Source of the DNA: CAIYRG01 sp964446945 | GTDB taxonomy: Bacteria; Pseudomonadota; Alphaproteobacteria; Micropepsales; Micropepsaceae | Assembly: GCA_964446945.1 (NCBI GenBank) | Contig: CAYUQO010000009.1 | Coordinates: 1-64,000, forward strand | Reading direction: 5' to 3' | Length of the DNA stretch: 64,000 bases | In this document: positions 16,582-24,278 of the stretch, piece after piece | Layout: each line of letters starts with the position of its first letter | Numbering within the stretch: position 1 is the first letter of the stretch | Notes under the pieces: generated by a model | Seen by the model: only the letters and a program-made list of their open reading frames with translations | The model's database searches: none | Told to the model about the DNA's origin: nothing | Translations under genes and position numbers: made by a program

Positions 16582-17826
16582 CTAGTTACTCGCTCCTCTT
16601 TCTTCGGGTGGGCGGATGTTGCGGAAGGCGCGCAACAGCGACAGGTCATAGACGGCTTTCAGAGTCCCGCCGATCAGCAGTGGCCAGCCGAAAGTCGACA
16701 CTGCGAGCAACGCGCCCGCCATGATCGGACTGACCGCCGAAGCGAGGCTGCGCGGCACTGCGGTCAAACTGGCCGCGGCCGGCCGTTCGGGCGGAGTCAC
16801 CACCGCCATCACGTAAGAGTTCCGTGTCGGCACATCCATCTGTGACAATGCACTGCGCAGGAACAGCAGGCCCATGACCCAGTAAAGATTGGGCATGAAC
16901 GGAATCAGCAGCAAACACGCGCTCGCCGGCAGATGCGTGAACACCATCGTATTGACGAGGCCGAAGCGTTTCGAGATTGGCACGGCAACAAAGAACGAAA
17001 TCGCCGTGAGAATATTGGTCCAGAAGAAGATCGTGGCCGCCGACGAAAGCGCCAGATGAAAATTCTCGAACAGCCACAGCGCGATGATTGATTGCACCAG
17101 AAAGCCGCCGCCAAAGGAGTCGACGCAGAAGAGGGCAGTCAGCCGGTACACGATCGCGCGTGACGGCCCGAGGCGCGAGACGCGCGTCTTTGCTTCATGC
17201 CGGTTTTCCCTGACCCCGGAATAGAGCAGGGCCGCCGCCAATCCGATCGCGGCATAGAGCAGGAACAATCCGCGCATCGCCGCCAAACGGTCGATGCCGA
17301 AGCGCGGCACAAAATCCGGCATGCGCGCGATCAGTGTTCCGAAGGCGCCCATGATCGATGCCGAAACGCTGTAGAGGGCAAACAGCAGCGTGCGATCCCG
17401 GTCGGCGACGGAACGCGCGAGCAGCGACTGTTCCAGCGGCAGGAAAATGCTGACATCGCCGGATGAGGGATTGAGCGTGCCCATGAATGCGATCAGCAGC
17501 AGCGGCCAGAATTCCGTGACCGAGGAAAATGCCACGCCGGTGCCGATCATCAGCAGCGACGCGGCAATCAGCGCCCGCCTTTCGCCGAGAAAGCCCGAGA
17601 TGCGTCCGGCAAATAATGTGAGAAAGGCCGAGCCCAGCAATGTCGCGGTCATCAGCGCGCCGATTTCGAATGGGCTCCGGCCCAGCATCAGCAGATAGGC
17701 GGGCAGCACGATGCTGACATAACCGTCCGACGTTGCGCGCAGGCCCTTGGCGACGATCACGCGCCGCGCATCCGATGTCGCCGATTCCCGCACCGCCCGG
17801 ACCAGCCCAAAGCTACCGATCATCAA
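16582..17826 (-). CDS. Major facilitator superfamily transporter
   Basis: A 414-residue membrane protein with about twelve transmembrane helices. The MFS-type loop 2-3 is degenerate (FAGRISGFLGERRALIA); the second half contains PISKRFGLVNTMVF. It resembles drug/solute MFS members, but no substrate is suggested by context. The last residues (EERGASN and stop) are encoded by a heptamer repeat (~16565-16600), so the C-terminus may have been extended or replaced by repeat insertion. Confidence 0.82.
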   Translation of the reverse strand: MMIGSFGLVRAVRESATSDARRVIVAKGLRATSDGYVSIVLPAYLLMLGRSPFEIGALMTATLLGSAFLTLFAGRISGFLGERRALIAASLLMIGTGVAFSSVTEFWPLLLIAFMGTLNPSSGDVSIFLPLEQSLLARSVADRDRTLLFALYSVSASIMGAFGTLIARMPDFVPRFGIDRLAAMRGLFLLYAAIGLAAALLYSGVRENRHEAKTRVSRLGPSRAIVYRLTALFCVDSFGGGFLVQSIIALWLFENFHLALSSAATIFFWTNILTAISFFVAVPISKRFGLVNTMVFTHLPASACLLLIPFMPNLYWVMGLLFLRSALSQMDVPTRNSYVMAVVTPPERPAAASLTAVPRSLASAVSPIMAGALLAVSTFGWPLLIGGTLKAVYDLSLLRAFRNIRPPEERGASN

Positions 17827-17884
17827 ATCCGCCTGCTCACACGCTGCAACGAATTTAGAGCAGGATGAGACTTGGCCAGCTCAA

Positions 17885-18018
17885 ATTCTGCCTCCCCCTT
17901 GAGGGGAGGCACGCAAATTTGCGGTTCAGCAAATTTGCGGGTGGGGGATTTCGACGCGCGCACCCCCATTCGAAATTTGCTGCGCAAATTTCGGCCTCCC
18001 CGCAAGGTGGAGGTTGAT
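17885..18018. repeat. Palindromic intergenic repeat cluster downstream of lon
   Basis: GCCTCCCCCTTGAGGGGAGGC is a hairpin. It is followed by AAATTTGCGG...GCAAATTTGCGG, a GGGTGGGGGATTTCG/CGAAATTTG block in inverted form, and CCTCCCCGCAAGGTGGAGG. The structures lie past the lon stop and could act as terminator or mRNA end. No ORF of interest. Confidence 0.65.
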
Positions 18019-18057
18019 CCGGTGAAATGATTTCGCTCTAGCTGCTTAAGCCGCAAC

Positions 18058-20505
18058 TCAATCCCGGGCCTGGGCATCCATCAGATGACGCACGGCGCCG
18101 GCCTCGATATCCGAAGTGGTTTTGGATTCCAGGGCTGCTTCCACCGCCTCATCGACACGCTCAATCCAGACGAATTCCATGCTGTTGCGCGCCGTCTCCG
18201 GAATATCTTCATAGTCCTTGCGATTGCGCGCCGGCAGGATGACGCGTTTGATTTCGGCGCGGTGCGCCGCGATGACTTTCTCCTTGATCCCGCCGACGGG
18301 AAGTACAAGTCCGCGCAGGCTGATTTCGCCGGTCATCGCCGTATCGCTGCGCACATTGCGTTCGGTCATCAGCGACACCAGCGCCATAAACATCGCCACA
18401 CCGGCACTCGGCCCGTCCTTGGGCACGGCGCCGGCCGGAACATGCACATGGATATCTGCGTGCTCAAAGCGGCTGGCATCAATGCCGAATGCTTCCGCCC
18501 GGTTCTTCACGAGACTGAGGGCCGCTTGCGCGCTCTCTTTCATCACGTCGCCCAACTGTCCGGTGAGAATCAGCCGTCCGCTGCCCGGAATCCGCGTTGC
18601 TTCGATGAAGAGTATGTCGCCGCCGACGGGCGTCCAGGCGAGGCCGGTGGAGACGCCCGGGACACTGGTCCGCATCGCGACTTCGCTTTCGAATTGCGAC
18701 GGACCGAGAATTCCCGCGAGTTCTTCGGGTGTCACGGGCAACGGACCTTTCTCGCCCTGCGCAATGCGGACCGCAACGTGGCGCAACGCCTGACCGATCT
18801 GCCGTTCGAGATTCCGCACGCCGGCTTCGCGCGTGTAATGCTGGATGATGCTGCGGATCGCATCGTCCGACATTGCGGCATCGCCCTCTTTGAGGCCGTT
18901 GGCCTCCATCTGCCGCTTGATCAGATAGCGCCGGGCGATTTCGAGCTTCTCCTCCGGCGTGTAACCGGGCAGGCTGATGATTTCCATGCGGTCGCGCAAC
19001 GGTCCCGGCACCGTCTCGAGCATGTTCGCCGTGGTCAGGAATACGACGCGGCTAAGATCGAAAGTGACGCCGAGATAGTTGTCGCGGAAGCTGTTGTTCT
19101 GCTGCGGGTCGAGCACTTCCAGCAGCGCGGCGCCGGGATCGCCCTGGATTCCCGCGCCGAGCTTGTCGATTTCATCCAGCATCATGACGCAATTGCGAGA
19201 GCCGGCCCTGCGGATCGCCTGGATGATATTGCCCGGAAGCGCCCCGACGTAAGTGCGCCGGTGGCCGCGGATTTCAGCCTCGTCATGTACGCCGCCAAGA
19301 CTGACCCGCACGAATTTGCGGTTCATCGCCCGCGCGATGGATTGGCCGAGCGAAGTTTTGCCGACACCCGGAGGCCCGGCAAAGCACAGGATCGGCGCAC
19401 GTCCCTGCGGCGCCAGTTTGCGCACCGCAAGATATTCGATGATCCGCCGCTTGATCTTGTCGAGGTCATAGTGGTCCTCATCCAGGATGCGGCGCGCCTC
19501 GTTGATATCGATCGGTGTTTCTTCCGGGATTTTCCACGGCAATTCGACCAGCCAGTCGAGATAGGTCCGCACCATGGGGTATTCGCCACCGGCTTCCGGC
19601 ATGCGCTGCAACCGGCGCAGCTCGCGGCGGGCCTGTTCTTCGACCTCCTTTGGCATGCCGGAATTGGCAATCGCCTTTTCCAGTTCCGCCATTTCGGCGC
19701 TCTTGGCGTCGTCGCCTTCGCCAAGCTGCTTCTGGATCGTTGCCATCTGTTCACGCAAGAGCAGTTCGCGCTGCCTTTGGTCGAGTGCCGTCTTGGTTTG
19801 CTGCGCAATATCCTGCGACAACTTCAGCACCTCGATGCGATGGGCAAGAAGCCGGCTGACTTTCTGCATGCGCGCAGGCAGGTCGATCGTTTCCAGGATT
19901 TCCTGCTTCTCCTCGGGCGAGGCGTCCATATAGGCAGTGGTGATATCGGTCAGCAGCGCCGGGGATTCGATGGACTGGATCGCCGTGGAGAGGTCCTGGG
20001 GGGCCTGTGGCAGCAGCTGAATCGCCTCGATCGCCTGGGCGCGCAAATTGACAAAGCGCGCCTCGACTTCGGACGACGCCGGCGCGGCTTCGGGGATGCG
20101 CACAATTCGCGCCACCATGAACGGCCAGCCCTCGAGGAATTCGGTGACGGAAAAGCGCTCTTCGCCCTGGCAGACCACATGATGCTTGCCGTCGGCCGCG
20201 GTGACATAGCGGGCAATATTCGCAACCGTACCCATGCGGTGCATATCGGCGGGCAGCGGATCGTCGGCATCGGTGTTGCGCTGCATCACAACGCCGATCG
20301 GCCTTTGCTCGCGCACCGCCTGTTGCGCGGCGGCGACCGATTTCGCCCGGCCGATCGTGATCGGAAACATCATGCCGGGAAAAAGCACGGTGTTGCGCAC
20401 CGGGATGATGATCAGCGCATCCGGCGGCAGCGGCGGTATGATCGTCGACGTGCCCTGCGGGTTTTGACCCTGGTCGTCGGCAGTCCGCATTTGCGCGTCA
20501 GCCAC
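18058..20505 (-). CDS. lon: ATP-dependent protease Lon (La)
   Basis: An 815-residue cytosolic AAA+ serine protease that degrades misfolded and regulatory proteins. The N-terminal LON substrate domain is at ~24-220 (PPLPPDALIIIPVRNTVLFP). The ATPase has Walker A GPPGVGKTSLG near 375 and Walker B MMLDEIDKLG; the arginine finger region follows. The protease domain carries the Ser/Lys dyad PKDGPSAGVAM near 698 and GGIKEK near 740. Length is normal. The start overlaps the stop of the upstream hsp20 by 8 nt, so lon is the second gene of a heat-shock operon. Confidence 0.97.
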   Translation of the reverse strand: MADAQMRTADDQGQNPQGTSTIIPPLPPDALIIIPVRNTVLFPGMMFPITIGRAKSVAAAQQAVREQRPIGVVMQRNTDADDPLPADMHRMGTVANIARYVTAADGKHHVVCQGEERFSVTEFLEGWPFMVARIVRIPEAAPASSEVEARFVNLRAQAIEAIQLLPQAPQDLSTAIQSIESPALLTDITTAYMDASPEEKQEILETIDLPARMQKVSRLLAHRIEVLKLSQDIAQQTKTALDQRQRELLLREQMATIQKQLGEGDDAKSAEMAELEKAIANSGMPKEVEEQARRELRRLQRMPEAGGEYPMVRTYLDWLVELPWKIPEETPIDINEARRILDEDHYDLDKIKRRIIEYLAVRKLAPQGRAPILCFAGPPGVGKTSLGQSIARAMNRKFVRVSLGGVHDEAEIRGHRRTYVGALPGNIIQAIRRAGSRNCVMMLDEIDKLGAGIQGDPGAALLEVLDPQQNNSFRDNYLGVTFDLSRVVFLTTANMLETVPGPLRDRMEIISLPGYTPEEKLEIARRYLIKRQMEANGLKEGDAAMSDDAIRSIIQHYTREAGVRNLERQIGQALRHVAVRIAQGEKGPLPVTPEELAGILGPSQFESEVAMRTSVPGVSTGLAWTPVGGDILFIEATRIPGSGRLILTGQLGDVMKESAQAALSLVKNRAEAFGIDASRFEHADIHVHVPAGAVPKDGPSAGVAMFMALVSLMTERNVRSDTAMTGEISLRGLVLPVGGIKEKVIAAHRAEIKRVILPARNRKDYEDIPETARNSMEFVWIERVDEAVEAALESKTTSDIEAGAVRHLMDAQARD

Positions 20506-20899
20506 GTTCCGTTTTCTCCAGCCGGATCAAGAGACAACCTTCGACCATCGCCCGCCGCACATTGGTATAACGCCCGGGCGGAAGGTTGATCCGCCGCGTG
20601 AAACGGCCCTGCGGCAGTTCCAGACGGTGAATGGTCGCCGTCTGTAATTCGCGCGGGAGTGTCCTTGTTCCTGAGATGATCAACTGTCCGTCCTCAATGG
20701 CGGCCAGGACCTCTTCGGCAGGAACGCCCGGGAGGGCGACAAAGACCAGGATTTCGACAGCGGTTTCCAGCATATCGACAGGGGGTTCCCAGGCCGGCGA
20801 AGCACTGGGGCGGAAGAATTCGCGGTTGATTTGTTCGGCCCGCGTCAGCATTTCGCAGGCCTGGGACCACATCCAGTCACGGGCAAAATCTCGGGCCAT
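20498..20899 (-). CDS. Hsp20-family small heat-shock protein, first gene of the lon operon
   Basis: A 133-residue alpha-crystallin-type protein (MARDFARDWMWSQACEMLTR, then EILVFVALPGVPAEEVLAAI, DGQLIISGTR, FTRRINLPPGRY, GCLLIRLEKTE). It is more divergent than the sHsp at 12034 and lacks the usual C-terminal I-x-I tail. ATG 20899 is chosen because the upstream frame to 21442 is not coding; its Shine-Dalgarno is weak. The gene overlaps lon by 8 nt. Chaperone-protease coupling suggests delivery or holding of substrates for Lon. Confidence 0.85.
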   Translation of the reverse strand: MARDFARDWMWSQACEMLTRAEQINREFFRPSASPAWEPPVDMLETAVEILVFVALPGVPAEEVLAAIEDGQLIISGTRTLPRELQTATIHRLELPQGRFTRRINLPPGRYTNVRRAMVEGCLLIRLEKTERG

Positions 20900-20929
20900 C
20901 ACTGTCACACGGGTTGGGTGAGGATAAGC

Positions 20930-20956
20930 AAATATGGGAACAAAACGCGGTTCCAA
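20930..20956 (-). promoter_or_regulatory. Candidate RpoH (sigma32) promoter of hsp20-lon
   Basis: On the minus strand TTGGAA (20956-20951), 12 bp, then CCCATATTT (20938-20930) matches the heat-shock sigma32 pattern (CTTGAA / CCCCATnT) with the characteristic CCCAT. It lies ~30 bp before the hsp20 ATG, so the leader would be short. Spacing is at the short end of the usual range. Confidence 0.55.
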
Positions 20957-21007
20957 CAATAGTGCCTGTGCTAATCTCACATTTGGTGATTTGCCGGGGT
21001 TGCCCGT

Positions 21008-21817
21008 GTGAGGACCGTTCCGGTTTGCGCGTTTATCGTCTGCCTCCTGGCGGCCGGAACACCTGCCTGTGCTGCTGGAATACCGGATATGTCCGGTTTG
21101 TGGCTGCGCACCGGCGATCTCTGGTTCGATCCGGTCGACGGCGCACCGGTCAAGCCGGTGCAGCGGCTTGAAGCACAGGGGCCGAACGCGGACGACATCT
21201 GGGCAGGAGATTTTGACAATCCGGTGCTCAAGCCCTCGGCACGTGATGTCGTCAGGCGGAACGCCCAATCCGAACTTCAACTGCAACATGTCTTCACCGC
21301 TGACGATACATGCTGGCCCTCGGGTGTCCCGCAGGCGGTGAACCTGATCGGTCCCGTGCAGTTCCTGCAAACCGGGGATCGCGTCGAAATCCTGTACGAG
21401 CGGGATCACCAGGTGAGGCGAATCCGTCTCGGCCAGCGGCATTCACGCCGCCTGAAACCATCCTGGTACGGAGAATCGATCGGCCACTATGAAGGCGATA
21501 CGCTGGTCGTCGATACTGTAGGACTGAAGATGCACCGGATGTCCGTGATCGATCCGTTCGGTACACCGCATACCGGGCAGCTGCATGTCACCGAGCGCTA
21601 TCGCGTTTTCGCCACGCCTTTCGGCCGTGGCATGGAAGTGCAGGTGACGGTGGAGGATCCGGGTACCTTCACCACCTCATGGACCGGCACGGCCGAGTAC
21701 ACCCAGGATAAAGCCACGACCGAAATGGACGAGATCGTTTGCGCCGAGAACAACCGGGACTTTTCCGCCGGCTCGACTTTTGGCACCATTCCCACCGCCA
21801 ATAGGGCCGATTTCTGA
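21008..21817 (+). CDS. Secreted protein of unknown function, first of a tandem pair
   Basis: A 269-residue exported protein; GTG start, signal peptide MRTVPVCAFIVCLLAAGTPACA. Motifs: PDMSGLW, TADDTCWPSGVP, LKPSWYGESIGHYEGDTLVV, DTVGL, FGTPHTGQLHVTERYRV, VEDPGTFTTSWTG, EIVCAENN. The GHYEGDTLVVDT and HVTER elements define a family common in acidobacteria and rhizobia, with no assigned role. It shares most of these blocks with the next gene, so the pair arose by duplication. It is divergent from hsp20-lon. Confidence 0.75.
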   Translation: MRTVPVCAFIVCLLAAGTPACAAGIPDMSGLWLRTGDLWFDPVDGAPVKPVQRLEAQGPNADDIWAGDFDNPVLKPSARDVVRRNAQSELQLQHVFTADDTCWPSGVPQAVNLIGPVQFLQTGDRVEILYERDHQVRRIRLGQRHSRRLKPSWYGESIGHYEGDTLVVDTVGLKMHRMSVIDPFGTPHTGQLHVTERYRVFATPFGRGMEVQVTVEDPGTFTTSWTGTAEYTQDKATTEMDEIVCAENNRDFSAGSTFGTIPTANRADF

Positions 21818-21858
21818 TAAAGTTATTCTGGGACAGCCAGAAGGCGGGGTGAGATTCG

Positions 21859-22692
21859 ATGCACGCAATCAGCAAGGCGGTGTTGGTTTCCGGGATTTTC
21901 CTGGCAACGCCTCTGGCGTCAGCGGCAGAGCAAAGCGCGGGCGTGCCGGACTTCTCATCGAATTTCGCCGGATGGGTCGGCAATGGCGGCGGCGGTCCGT
22001 CCTACGAAAAAGTGCCCGGCGCAGCCATACAGGCGGTCGACACCGACCCGGCGCATCCCTTTGTCCCCAATGGCCGTGGCCAGCCGACATTCCGCATCGC
22101 CGATCTGACCAATCCCAATCTGATGCCCTGGGTCAAACAGCACATGAAGCAGGACATCGACGAAATCCTCGCCGGTAAAAAGAGCGCGTTCACGGCGCAG
22201 TCGAGCTGCGTGCCCGCAGGCGTGCCGTTCTTTATGGGATATGGCGGACCGGATCCGATCGTATTCCTGCAGACGCCGAAGGAAGTCTGGATGTTCTGGC
22301 ACGAGGACAATCAGGTCCGCCACGTCTATCTGAATGTTCCACATTCCAAGAATCCGAAGCCGTCCTGGTACGGCGAATCGGTGGGTCACTATGAAGGGGA
22401 TTCCCTTGTCATCGACACCATCGGCATGAACGACAAAACCGTGGTCGACATCTACCGGACGCCCCACACGGAAAAGCTCCATGTGGTCGAGCGCTGGCAT
22501 CTGATCGACGGCGGCAAGACCATGGAGGCGGTGTTCACCGTCGATGATCCGGGCAGCTTCTACAAGCCGTGGACGGCGCGGCGTCACTATCACCGGGTGG
22601 ATCAGGATTTCGAAGAGAAGATCTGCGCCGAGAACAACCAGTTCAACATCTTCGACTATCACGTTCCGTCCGCGGCAAAAGCGGATTTCTGA
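21859..22692 (+). CDS. Secreted protein of unknown function, second of a tandem pair
   Basis: A 277-residue exported paralogue of 21008-21817, 41 nt downstream. Signal peptide MHAISKAVLVSGIFLATPLA...A. It keeps PSWYGESVGHYEGDSLVIDT, HVVERWHLIDGG, DDPGSFYKPWTARRHYHR and EKICAENN, with different N-terminal sequence (FSSNFAGWVGNGGGGPSYEK). Conserved Cys before the GVPFF (SSCVPAGVPFFM) matches TCWPSGVP of its neighbour. Role unknown; co-transcription is likely. Confidence 0.75.
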   Translation: MHAISKAVLVSGIFLATPLASAAEQSAGVPDFSSNFAGWVGNGGGGPSYEKVPGAAIQAVDTDPAHPFVPNGRGQPTFRIADLTNPNLMPWVKQHMKQDIDEILAGKKSAFTAQSSCVPAGVPFFMGYGGPDPIVFLQTPKEVWMFWHEDNQVRHVYLNVPHSKNPKPSWYGESVGHYEGDSLVIDTIGMNDKTVVDIYRTPHTEKLHVVERWHLIDGGKTMEAVFTVDDPGSFYKPWTARRHYHRVDQDFEEKICAENNQFNIFDYHVPSAAKADF

Positions 22693-22695
22693 GAC

Positions 22696-23262
22696 TTAAA
22701 TTCGTAGCGGCTGCAACAGGCCCAAAGTGATGGCTTTGGCGACGGCCTCGGTGCGCCCCTGCACTTGAAGTTTCCGGGTCAATGATTCCAGGTGGAATTT
22801 GACCGTGTGGAGCGAAATTCCAAGCTCGCGGGCGATCTCCTTGTTGCTCATGCCTTTCGCTGCCGCTGCCAGAACTTCCGTCTCGCGAGGGGTCAGTAGA
22901 ACTGTTTCGCCGGAGTCATCGAGTGCTGCAAAACCGGATTGCACCGGATTGCGTGTCGACACGCGCAATCCGGCTGCAACCGCGCGCAAAGCGGCGTCGA
23001 TTTGTTCTCCGCTCGCTCCAGCTGGAAGATTACCCTCGACGTCTTCGCCTGTGAACCCGAGTGCAAGGACGGGGAGTGATGATCTGGGAAAAATACCATC
23101 CGCCAATACGACCGTGGCATCGGCCAATGAACCTGAAAGCACGTGGCCGAGCCGGCTTACGAGCTGAATCAATTGCTGGCGGCGGCCGGCATTTGCCGCT
23201 GCAATCCAGACACGCAATGCCGCAGGCCTTGAATGCGGATGTTGCTGTGCCAAAAGCGTCAT
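22696..23262 (-). CDS. LuxR/NarL-type transcriptional regulator with degenerate receiver
   Basis: A 188-residue regulator. The C-terminal LuxR helix-turn-helix at ~120-180 is intact (LTPRETEVLAAAAKGMSNKE, IARELGISLHTVKFHLESLT). The N-terminal ~110 residues look like a shrunken receiver (RVWIAAANAGRRQQLIQLVS, ADATVVLADG) without the acidic pair near its start, so normal phosphorylation is doubtful. The ATG overlaps the stop of the HtrA-like gene by 4 nt (ATGA); tight coupling suggests the two act in one signalling route. Confidence 0.85.
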   Translation of the reverse strand: MTLLAQQHPHSRPAALRVWIAAANAGRRQQLIQLVSRLGHVLSGSLADATVVLADGIFPRSSLPVLALGFTGEDVEGNLPAGASGEQIDAALRAVAAGLRVSTRNPVQSGFAALDDSGETVLLTPRETEVLAAAAKGMSNKEIARELGISLHTVKFHLESLTRKLQVQGRTEAVAKAITLGLLQPLRI

Positions 23263-24146
23263 GCCGGCCTTGCTTCTACTGTGACGTCGAAATTGACCAC
23301 AGCGCCCGCACGCGCGATTGCCAGCGGAATGTTCTTGCCTATGGCATTCGCACCGAGCTGGCGTGCGACGGCGCCGTAGCGGACGGCGGGTAAGTTCCCT
23401 GCTGAAAGGATGATGTCGCCGGCGACAATACCTGCTTTGGCAGCAGGGCTGCCGTCGCTGACTTCCATCACCATCATGCCCGAGTCTTGTTCACGGGCGG
23501 GACGCAGGCTCTCTGGCAAAGCCACCGGCCGAAGCGCAACCCCAAGCCAGCCGCGTTCGACACTGCCTTTTTCAAGCAATGTCGCGACGGCACGGGAAAT
23601 CGTACTCGCCGGAATCACGAGGCTGGTACGGCGCACGCCACGCGTTGACATGCCGAACAATCCGCCACCCGCGGATAGCACCGGGCCGCCTTCATCACCC
23701 CCAATCCGTCCCGCCAACAGGATACGCCGGTCAATGGTCGAGCCCGCCATGCTCTCCCATGCGCCGCCAACCGAGCGGATCACGTCCAGCTGGGCGGACA
23801 ATGTCTCTCCGCCAACGCCGATGACAATCGCCAAAGCTCCGGGTTTGGCTTCGGCAGGTTGGGGCAGGGAAGTCGTGACCGCAGTCTGCAGCCGCAGTAC
23901 AGCGACATTGGTGCCCGGATCGCGTCCGGCGAGCGTGGCGCGCAATGTCTGTCCGGCAATCCGGACCGCATATTCCGGCGCATCGGCGAGGATCTGTTCG
24001 GATGTAACGACGGCATCTTGTGTCCACAAAATGCCGCTGACTGGCCGGCCTTTTTCAGATTGGATGTGGGTGGCAAAGCCGCTCGCAGCATCCACCAATG
24101 CTGTCAGCTCATCCGAGAATTGGGTAAGAAGCGAAGCCGCTGCCAT
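23259..24146 (-). CDS. HtrA/DegP-like protein with all three catalytic residues replaced (pseudoprotease) plus PDZ
   Basis: A 295-residue trypsin-fold S1C homologue. At the expected triad positions: AVVTSEQIL near residue 49 has Gln for His; DPGTNVAVL near 78 has Asn for Asp; GDEGGPVLS near 150 has Glu for the nucleophile Ser of GNSGGP. The PDZ domain at ~195-290 is well kept (GWLGVALRPVALPESL, MMVMEVSDGSPAAKAGIVAG, DIILSAG). There is no signal peptide; it may be cytosolic. The ATG at 24146 has GGAG 6 nt before it, within a hairpin at 24147-24188. It is upstream of and overlaps the LuxR gene. Known family members are proteases; a binding or sensing role is inferred. Confidence 0.85.
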   Translation of the reverse strand: MAAASLLTQFSDELTALVDAASGFATHIQSEKGRPVSGILWTQDAVVTSEQILADAPEYAVRIAGQTLRATLAGRDPGTNVAVLRLQTAVTTSLPQPAEAKPGALAIVIGVGGETLSAQLDVIRSVGGAWESMAGSTIDRRILLAGRIGGDEGGPVLSAGGGLFGMSTRGVRRTSLVIPASTISRAVATLLEKGSVERGWLGVALRPVALPESLRPAREQDSGMMVMEVSDGSPAAKAGIVAGDIILSAGNLPAVRYGAVARQLGANAIGKNIPLAIARAGAVVNFDVTVEARPA

Positions 24147-24188
24147 CGAAATCTCCATGTTCAGATGGTTACGAAAATGGAGATTTCG
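24147..24188 (-). promoter_or_regulatory. Leader hairpin that sequesters the Shine-Dalgarno of the HtrA-like gene
   Basis: On the minus strand CGAAATCTCCAT, an 18-nt loop, then ATGGAGATTTCG form a perfect 12-bp stem. The GGAG Shine-Dalgarno (complement of 24153-24156) lies inside the second arm, and the start codon follows at once. Translation should need this stem to open; heat, a ligand or a protein could do so. It could alternatively be a DNA operator. Confidence 0.65.
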
Positions 24189-24221
24189 AGACCCGCTGCC
24201 TATCGGCCGGATGGCGGGGGC

Positions 24222-24258
24222 AAATAAAAAGGCGGGTGATACGAAAGGATCACCCGCC
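24222..24258 (-). terminator. Rho-independent terminator of the 24279-25847 gene
   Basis: On the minus strand GGCGGGTGAT, an 8-nt loop, ATCACCCGCC form a perfect 10-bp stem followed by TTTTTATTT. It lies ~20 nt after the stop of the metallo-hydrolase gene and before the HtrA-like leader, so it insulates the two. Confidence 0.88.
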
Positions 24259-24278
24259 CAGCACTACGTCAGTGTTGG

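Noticed and set aside
18085..20589. 834-codon ORF on the plus strand
   Set aside because: It is the exact antisense of lon; codon periodicity of the GC-rich gene keeps the frame open. His/Arg/Asp-rich without domains.
20900..21442. Upstream extension of the lon-operon hsp20 frame
   Set aside because: Antisense to the secreted protein at 21008; Hsp20 similarity begins only after 20899.
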